Shown here one piece after another: positions 54,069 through 59,543 of a stretch of 59,543 bases of DNA. The DNA lies in NCBI GenBank assembly GCA_023387235.1, contig JAEWIJ010000042.1, positions 1 through 59,543 on the forward strand, in the 5' to 3' direction. Position numbers and translations under genes: made by a program. Under the pieces are notes generated by a model. It did not search any database and was not told where the DNA came from. It saw only the letters and a list, made by a program, of their open reading frames with translations. Source of the stretch: Pseudomonadota bacterium. Its GTDB lineage: Bacteria; Pseudomonadota; Alphaproteobacteria; Rhizobiales; Hyphomicrobiaceae. The stretch's first letter is position 1. Each line of letters opens with the position of its first letter.

Positions 54069-55541
54069 ATGAGTACAGGTCGATGGCCTTCCATAAGTGA
54101 TTTTTCGATCGCGCATCTCATGACCGATGCGCAACTACGTTTTGCTCGCGAACGGATTTCGAGGCCGTTTCATGGAAGGAACACTTTCGTCTTACTGGAT
54201 CCTCTGCTTGAATTCTCGACAATTATTACGTCATTTGAGGCCTTCGGCCCGCGGATCGACTGGAATAAGGTCCCAGTACTTGCTCATATACCAGCCGCAA
54301 TTCTGGCCCGGACATTTTCGGTCAGCTTCGGCAGCGGCAAGCGCGCTCTGCATTGGTTTCCTGCCGAGATCACTTTCGGGTCTCTGGCGTTCCTATGCGC
54401 CCATGTTTGCCGCAATGCCGAAAAGGAGCGTCGCGGCTTAGTTCTCAGCAGGTTTCATGGCCTGCTGCGGCGGAAGCAGCTGATTGATTCAGAAGGTGTC
54501 GCGGCGGTCTACGGCATGAGCCTTGACGACGACGGCGTCATTGGGCGGAGCAACATTACGCCCGGACCGGTCGTCATCGCCTTCTCCACTGCGAATGACG
54601 GCAAATCTCAGGACGTAGTCGACCGTGAAGCGTTCGAATTTTTCGCCCAACGCTCAGCGCTAAGCCCTACACCTACCCCCGATACCATGAGCCTCTACCT
54701 AAACCATGGCCTAGAGCATGGCCCCGCATTCAGAAACGTCGCATTGGATGGTGTCGGCGCCGAATCGGCGTCGACTTACCGAGTTTTCTTCGAACCTCAG
54801 CAACGTACCCGCTACCTTGTCCTCTTCGACAAACCCCTAGAAGGCCAGTTGCTAGCCGCGCTTCTGGCGAGCCCCTCCGCTTACAAGGCTTTTGGCAAAC
54901 TCGTGGAGTTTGAGGCGCTAGGGGCGCGCGGCACTGACTCTGCTTGCTTCGACCCGGTGCGCGTCGGATACCTTCCGAGTGGCATGAACCCCGCCCCCTA
55001 CTTCTCGATACTGGGTGGCCACTATTTCCTAGATCCGATCCCGCTGGCGGAAACAGCGCTGCAAGCCTCGCAATCTGTCACGGCGCCGCGCAGCCGAACG
55101 GTTAGACCTCAAGAACAGATACTGGTCCGTAACGAAAAGCAGGCCACGTATTCGGGCAAATTGCGACTTAAAGGTCTGCGGCTCGCATCTTTGATTGCAG
55201 AGCACCACCCGGAACTCGTTTACAGGCGTATTCAACTCAAGCCGTTGCACCTTTCTTTGTGCCCGTTCGCAAAAGAGCACCGCTCCAATCGCGGGAAAGC
55301 CGACGGCAGCCTGTACTGTTACGATCCAGACCCAGAATTCTCTGACTATCCAAAAATGAAGTGCCGGCACCAAACCTGTGCCGACCGCCTAACAGAGGAT
55401 TTTGTCGAGGCATTGATCGAACAAGGAAGCCTGGACCCCTCCGCATTCCAAACGTTCTCAGAGCAGGCCCCGCTGCCGGGAGCGGATTTCTCTCTGCCAC
55501 AACTACCCACTGACTGGCGTCAACACATTTCCAACAGGTAG
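54069..55541 (+). CDS. Primase-polymerase-like replication protein of a mobile element
   Basis: 490 residues. The middle part has the phrase STYRVFFEP, RYLVLFDKPLE and GTDSACFDPVRVGYLPSG, the order seen in archaeo-eukaryotic primase-type proteins of plasmids and phages (reshaped DPxRxxYLP motif). The C-terminus has C398PFAKEH404, then C417, C432RHQTC437, a Cys/His cluster that could be the zinc finger following such primases. The N-terminal 150 residues are not recognised. It is followed at 10 nt by a DUF927 ATPase, the usual helicase partner. Composition is less GC-rich than the core genes. Confidence 0.65.
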   Translation: MSTGRWPSISDFSIAHLMTDAQLRFARERISRPFHGRNTFVLLDPLLEFSTIITSFEAFGPRIDWNKVPVLAHIPAAILARTFSVSFGSGKRALHWFPAEITFGSLAFLCAHVCRNAEKERRGLVLSRFHGLLRRKQLIDSEGVAAVYGMSLDDDGVIGRSNITPGPVVIAFSTANDGKSQDVVDREAFEFFAQRSALSPTPTPDTMSLYLNHGLEHGPAFRNVALDGVGAESASTYRVFFEPQQRTRYLVLFDKPLEGQLLAALLASPSAYKAFGKLVEFEALGARGTDSACFDPVRVGYLPSGMNPAPYFSILGGHYFLDPIPLAETALQASQSVTAPRSRTVRPQEQILVRNEKQATYSGKLRLKGLRLASLIAEHHPELVYRRIQLKPLHLSLCPFAKEHRSNRGKADGSLYCYDPDPEFSDYPKMKCRHQTCADRLTEDFVEALIEQGSLDPSAFQTFSEQAPLPGADFSLPQLPTDWRQHISNR

Positions 55542-55551
55542 GAGTACAATT

Positions 55552-57561
55552 ATGGCTATAGACATTTCATCCGCAGTTAGAAACCGCAATTTCCTGCCGC
55601 TATGCCAACGCACGTTTCCTGAGTACCAGAATCTAACGCAGGGAAAGCACGGACCAGCGGTTGGCGACCCGATTGATGTCGCCGAACTCCGTTCTGCCGC
55701 GCAAGCTGCCGAATGCCTGGATTTATTCGAACGCGATATGGCCGTGGCGCCACTTGCCATAAGCTCACGCGCAGCAATCCATCGGTATGTAGATGACGGC
55801 GGCAAGTCAACATTTACGAATGACGATTGCTCACTTTTTGCTATCAAGAACCGCGGCAAAGACAACGAATACACCATTCGCATTTGCTCCCCCATTATTA
55901 TAGGCGCTGAAGGCCACAACATCTCCAGCGAGAGTGCCTGCCTCCAACTTCTGATCCAATCCACAACGGGCGCCTGGAATGAGATCTTCGTGCCCCGTAA
56001 GGACCTAGTCGGCGGCGCGGCGCTTCAGGGCCGACTACAGGATGCTGGACTTCGGCCTGGTGACTTTGCGGTTCTGCTGCACATTCTCCAGAATGTTGTG
56101 CCGATGAGGCAGTTCGAGCGTCTTGAACACGCCGGCTGGACCGGTGATTGGTACGCCTTGCCCAGCGGTGAGGTGCTGCCTCGTTCTGACGAGGCCATCG
56201 CTACATTTCAGCCGGTGCCAAATTTCGGAGTGAACGGAACGCGCGAGGAGGCAGACAGAACTCTGTCCGCGCTCGCCGGGAACCACCGTTTTGTTATCGC
56301 CATAGCCGGAGCGCTAGCCGCACCTTTTATGGCAAAAGTCGGTGCGATCGCAGAACCAGGCGGATTCCACTTCTACGGCACCAGCAGTCGAGGAAAAACC
56401 ACCTTATTGACGTCCGCCGCCAGCGTCTGGGGTTGTGGCGCGGAAAAGAAGGACATGGGTATCGTCGAGACTTGGAATACTACTAGCTATGCCGCTGAGA
56501 TCACCGCTTCGCAGCACTCAGATTGCGCAATGTTTTTTGACGAAATACGGTCTGCAGATCCTGAGCATTTCGCAAAATTAGCGCTCGGCCTGGCGAACGG
56601 CGCGGGGAAACGAGCAGGGAAGGCGGATGGGGGGCTTCGGGAATCCAAAACCTTCAGGCCGTTCCTTCTAAGCACTGGCGAAATAAGTTCAAAAGACTAC
56701 ATCACGAGCAATGATTTAGCATATCACGGGGGTATGTCTGTCCGGATCGTCGACATCAAGGCGGATGCGGGAGGAGGACTGGGCATCTTCGATTCTCTTC
56801 CCTCCGAGTTCACCGATGCAGGCGCATTTGCCGATTGGATTAAAGAGCGATCCTCACAGCACTATGGTCACCATGGCCGCGCGATGGTTGAGTGTTATCA
56901 AGCTAATCCAGCATCGTTTTTGCAGGATTTGCACGATGCAATCGGCCGCCTCAACTCGCATTTGGGCAGGGTCGCGGCAATGACCGATCCTCAGTCGCAG
57001 CGGGTGTGCAAGCGTATTGCCTTCGTGGCCGCTGTTGCGGTCGTGGGTTGCGATCGCGGCATCATCCCGTGGCGGTCCGACGATATCTTGAAGTCGGCTC
57101 AGGCAATATTTGAGGACTGGCTCGAAACACGCGGTGGCAAAGGCTCGCAGGAAGGAGTAGCCGCCGAACAGGCTTTTTGTGCCTTCATTTACGCTCATCC
57201 GAAACGATTTGACCGTGACCGTGAGCCGGCTGAGCGCGATTCCCGAATCGGAATGACGAGATTGGACAAGAATGGCCATCGCGAGTGGTGGATCGCCAAC
57301 AAAGAAGGATTGATTGAAATGATCGGTGCACAACCTGAGCGTCTATTTCCATTTTTGGAGCATCTCCGCGGTGGCTCATCTAGCGACTTTGAACTTGTGG
57401 AAGGCAAAGGGCGAACACGTCGCGACTCCCCATCGGGTTCGGGGCTACCGAAGCGATGCTATTGTATCCGCGCGAAAGCAGTAGAGCAGTTGGCCGCTGA
57501 CAACGATGAGTTCGAGTTTTCTCCGGATGACGAATTGCCACCGCGCGCGCGAGCGATCTGA
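55552..57561 (+). CDS. DUF927-domain helicase-like ATPase
   Basis: 669 residues. The C-terminal half carries Walker A GTSSRGKT (276-283), Walker B FFDEI (Asp330-Glu331) and flanking VWGCGAEK and ETWNTTSYAAEI, the pattern of DUF927 proteins, which act as replicative helicase/loader-like ATPases in phage and plasmid modules. Residues 1-240 form an unrecognised N-terminal region. GGTAGGAGT precedes the ATG at 55552, 10 nt after the primase-like gene. It is co-transcribed with it. A hairpin with a T-run at 57678 lies 117 nt after the stop. Confidence 0.85.
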   Translation: MAIDISSAVRNRNFLPLCQRTFPEYQNLTQGKHGPAVGDPIDVAELRSAAQAAECLDLFERDMAVAPLAISSRAAIHRYVDDGGKSTFTNDDCSLFAIKNRGKDNEYTIRICSPIIIGAEGHNISSESACLQLLIQSTTGAWNEIFVPRKDLVGGAALQGRLQDAGLRPGDFAVLLHILQNVVPMRQFERLEHAGWTGDWYALPSGEVLPRSDEAIATFQPVPNFGVNGTREEADRTLSALAGNHRFVIAIAGALAAPFMAKVGAIAEPGGFHFYGTSSRGKTTLLTSAASVWGCGAEKKDMGIVETWNTTSYAAEITASQHSDCAMFFDEIRSADPEHFAKLALGLANGAGKRAGKADGGLRESKTFRPFLLSTGEISSKDYITSNDLAYHGGMSVRIVDIKADAGGGLGIFDSLPSEFTDAGAFADWIKERSSQHYGHHGRAMVECYQANPASFLQDLHDAIGRLNSHLGRVAAMTDPQSQRVCKRIAFVAAVAVVGCDRGIIPWRSDDILKSAQAIFEDWLETRGGKGSQEGVAAEQAFCAFIYAHPKRFDRDREPAERDSRIGMTRLDKNGHREWWIANKEGLIEMIGAQPERLFPFLEHLRGGSSSDFELVEGKGRTRRDSPSGSGLPKRCYCIRAKAVEQLAADNDEFEFSPDDELPPRARAI

Positions 57562-58136
57562 TATCCGGTATTCCACCTCGAGCATTTTTTGGCTGAATCG
57601 CCCACGCGCTGGTATGCGTGGGAACTCTGCAGCGTTAGCGGCTGCCGCCTCCAAAACCCCGCAATCCCCACTCCCCCAGCCGCTTTTCGAATGAGCGCGG
57701 ATCGCGCACTCTCGCGAGAGCGGCTTTTTGAAAAAAGGAAGACTCCACTATATTATTATATTGTATTTATTGGGGAAGGACACCTATCCTTGTCGCAAGC
57801 CACTGAATTAGAACACATTATCAGCCCCAACGACGTTGGGGGAAGGTGCTTTCCGCGCGGGGGAGGGGGCGTCACTAGGGTCCCAGAGGCTGCTTTCGTC
57901 TCGTGGATTTTCGAGTAACGGAAGAAAACGACATTCTCAAACGCACGGCCTCGGCATGTCGGACCGCAGTCCGGTCAAAACGACCGCGACCGAAACTAGG
58001 CGTGGGACACTACTCGCTCGGCACAACGATCCTTCTTTTTTGCTCCCTCGACGAGAATAGCCAACTGAGGATCGGGAGTAGAATAACCGAACCGGCGGCG
58101 GCAGCACAAGCCTTGCTTCATTTTCCAATAGTTGCA
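57562..58136. other. Structured non-coding stretch after the ATPase gene
   Basis: These 575 bp hold several palindromes: a terminator-like hairpin (57678-57729), the palindrome CTCTCGCGAGAG (57709-57720), AT-rich sequence near 57750 and the hairpin CCCCAAC/GTTGGGG (57825-57841). Open frames across it (57589-57918, 57836-58060, 57903-58253 plus) have no recognisable protein and no clear ribosome sites. Confidence 0.5.
57678..57729 (+). terminator. Terminator-like hairpin of the primase/ATPase operon
   Basis: AGCCGCT (57678-57684) and AGCGGCT (57719-57725) enclose an inner stem GCGCG/CGCGC (57695-57707); TTTT follows. It is the first such structure after the ATPase stop. Confidence 0.5.
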
Positions 58137-58598
58137 TTATGCGCCGCGACTCCGCCTGATACGCTCCCCACGTCTTGCCTGCTTCATGCAGAGCGCTCGC
58201 AATTCGGCCCTGCGCCCTTCTCCGAGTTGCATGTCATCCAGTTCGCCGAGTAATCGGTCCCAGATCCCGGAAATAGAGAGTCTTTCAGCTCTCTTCCGGA
58301 CGACCTCCGAATTCCCATATCTGGGCGGCAAATGAGTCAAAGGACGACCAGTTGCCTGAGCCCAAAGCAAAGCACCGATAACTTCCCTGTTCTTCAGGGC
58401 GCCTTCCACGATCGGATCGGGTGGCAGAAACGGCTCGAGCATTTCATATTCTGCATCGGTGAGAGTCGCCGTTTCTGTCTCCATTTCGCATCGGTTGGCG
58501 ACTGTAACTTTTGCTTCCGAAACTGCTTGGATATCAGGCAGAGTTTTTGGATCGATTCCGAGCAGCAAGGCAAAATCACGAATTTCTAGATCGAACAT
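58137..58598 (-). CDS. Stand-alone IS5-type transposase N-terminal (DUF4096-like) protein
   Basis: 153 residues from the ATG at 58598, with GGGAGG 6 nt upstream. Residues 44-115 match the N-terminal helical domain of IS5/IS4 transposases: LTDAEYEMLEPFLPP, NREVIGALLWAQATGRP, HLPPRYGNSEVVRKR and SISGIWDRLL. No DDE catalytic domain follows; after a short linker there is an Arg-rich tail. No inverted repeats of an IS were seen. This looks like a domesticated DNA-binding remnant next to a recombinase. It is the only leftward gene in the final 5 kb. Confidence 0.8.
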   Translation of the reverse strand: MFDLEIRDFALLLGIDPKTLPDIQAVSEAKVTVANRCEMETETATLTDAEYEMLEPFLPPDPIVEGALKNREVIGALLWAQATGRPLTHLPPRYGNSEVVRKRAERLSISGIWDRLLGELDDMQLGEGRRAELRALCMKQARRGERIRRSRGA

Positions 58599-58838
58599 AA
58601 AAACCTCCCGCGGGCCGAGCCGTCTCTCCGGGTTACATGGTGGCGAACGCGCCGCAATTCAATGTTTTCTGGTCCGAAATAGGTCTGGGGCCTAGCTCTT
58701 AGGAGAATGGACTTCGGCAAAGATTTATTTTCCCTATTTCGGCGGGAAAAGCGGCGTCGACCCCTTTTAAAATCGGCGTCGGATCGTCATTTTTCATTCG
58801 TGTCGTCGTTCGATGTAAGCCGCGTTACGAGGTGTCTA

Positions 58839-59516
58839 ATGCATGCGTTTGTCGCATATCTGCGGGTTTCTTCGGATCAGCAGGGCAAATCGGGTCTTGG
58901 GCTCGAAGCCCAGCACGAAGCTGTGACCCGTTTCGTCGGTTCCAACGGTTCAATCATCGCAACTTTTATTGAGGTGGAGTCGGGAAAGAACTCGGAGCGC
59001 CCCCACCTGCAGGCGGCGCTGGAAAAATGTCGTCAACACAATGCCGTCTTGCTGATCGCGAAACTCGACCGCCTCGCCCGCGATGTGGAGTTCATTGCTG
59101 GCCTAATGAAGTCGGACGTGAAGTTCGTAGCATGTGACTTACCCGGGGCTGATAGGTTCCGCTTACATCTTGAGGCCGCGCTCGCTGAGGAAGAACATCG
59201 AAAAATTAGCGAGCGCACCAAAGCGGCGCTTGCCGCTGCCAAGGCCCGTGGAGTCGTCCTAGGCGGCTTTCGTGGTCGTGCCCCGACTGATGCCGACCGG
59301 GCCCGTGCCAGCGCTGTACGAGCCGCTGAGGCCCGGAAACGAGCCCTGGGCCTGGCACCTGCTTTGGAAGAGCTCCGGTCTTCAGGCGCGAAGACATTGC
59401 AGGCGCTCGCCGACGGCCTCAATGAGCGCAACATTTACGCGCCGCGGGGTGGTAGATGGAACGCTATCCAGATCTCTCGTGCCATCAAACTGATCGGATC
59501 GACGCCGTCGAGCTAG
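58839..59516 (+). CDS. Serine recombinase (resolvase/invertase family)
   Basis: 225 residues from the ATG at 58839 (GAGG 7 nt upstream). The catalytic domain begins YLRVSSDQQGK with Arg9 and nucleophile Ser11, and includes LDRLARD and the SERTKAALAAAK long helix; a C-terminal helix-turn-helix (about 175-215) binds DNA. All catalytic residues are present. It probably inverts or resolves short DNA segments, or acts as an element integrase. It is divergent from the IS5-like gene. The frame is open 44 codons upstream without similarity. Confidence 0.9.
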   Translation: MHAFVAYLRVSSDQQGKSGLGLEAQHEAVTRFVGSNGSIIATFIEVESGKNSERPHLQAALEKCRQHNAVLLIAKLDRLARDVEFIAGLMKSDVKFVACDLPGADRFRLHLEAALAEEEHRKISERTKAALAAAKARGVVLGGFRGRAPTDADRARASAVRAAEARKRALGLAPALEELRSSGAKTLQALADGLNERNIYAPRGGRWNAIQISRAIKLIGSTPSS

Positions 59517-59543
59517 CCCGGGATCTATGCGATGGGACCCAGG

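Noticed and set aside
57589..57918. 109-codon plus-strand frame after the ATPase gene
   Set aside because: It crosses a terminator-like hairpin, lacks a ribosome site, and has no recognisable protein features.
39950..59543. Second copy of the tRNA-Glu 3' end as right attachment site
   Set aside because: I scanned the rest of the window for the T-arm to CCA segment and found no convincing copy, so no island end is claimed.

Overview
The window reads as a chromosome segment of a high-GC alphaproteobacterium, most probably order Hyphomicrobiales (Rhizobiales). The evidence is the essential-gene cluster pyrH-frr-uppS-cdsA-dxr-rseP-bamA-lpxD-fabZ-lpxA-lpxI-lpxB, the use of LpxI instead of LpxH, the plsX-fabH-ihfA-MerR run, a TIGR02301-family secreted protein, a fused indolepyruvate ferredoxin oxidoreductase and succinylase-type DapD. 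No species can be named from the sequence alone.

Core part, about 1 to 39.9 kb. On the left, a truncated ybgC, a Tat-exported metallophosphoesterase and ruvB run leftward. The phospholipid/fatty-acid and nucleoid genes plsX, fabH, ihfA and a MerR regulator run rightward, followed by a phosphopantetheinyl transferase and a nitroreductase. Small metabolic units follow: a membrane protein, a LysE exporter, an intradiol ring-cleavage dioxygenase, a MoeB/ThiF-type adenylyltransferase, a thiamine-diphosphate E1 alpha/beta pair with an odd short-chain dehydrogenase homologue, gltX and gltA. From 31.8 kb back to 18.2 kb a long leftward cluster makes UMP kinase, ribosome recycling factor, the undecaprenyl, CDP-diacylglycerol and isoprenoid steps, the RseP protease, the outer-membrane assembly factor BamA and the early lipid A pathway. 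Its LpxI has a degenerate second copy of its C-terminal domain. A glutathione transferase, the fused indolepyruvate oxidoreductase, a small repeat protein, dapD, a periplasmic protein and a TrmJ-type RNA methyltransferase with an extra N-terminal domain complete this part.

Accessory part, 39.9 kb to the end. A tRNA-Glu(CTC) is followed within 100 bp by a 638-residue tyrosine recombinase, the classic layout of an integration site. Next comes a cell-envelope/polysaccharide decoration locus: two SGNH-hydrolase-like membrane-anchored proteins (one with an added repeat segment), a NodU/SxtI-type carbamoyltransferase, a 50-codon DUF5989 gene, an SxtJ-type membrane protein, a lipoprotein and a polytopic GT-C-like membrane protein. 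A CadC-like regulator with TolB-like and TPR regions is divergent from a SAM methyltransferase that carries an apparent signal peptide. The last 6 kb is more A/T-rich and looks like a replication and mobility module: a primase-polymerase-like protein with a C-terminal Cys/His cluster, a DUF927 helicase-like ATPase, a stand-alone IS5-type transposase N-terminal domain protein and a serine recombinase. A direct-repeat, hairpin and AT-rich tract precedes the primase gene.

The most unusual items are the carbamoyltransferase-DUF5989-SxtJ-SGNH cassette, the possible exported methyltransferase with helically phased repeats at the regulator's own start, the LpxI domain duplication, the SDR homologue lacking three of four catalytic residues, and the primase/DUF927/IS5-like/serine-recombinase module.
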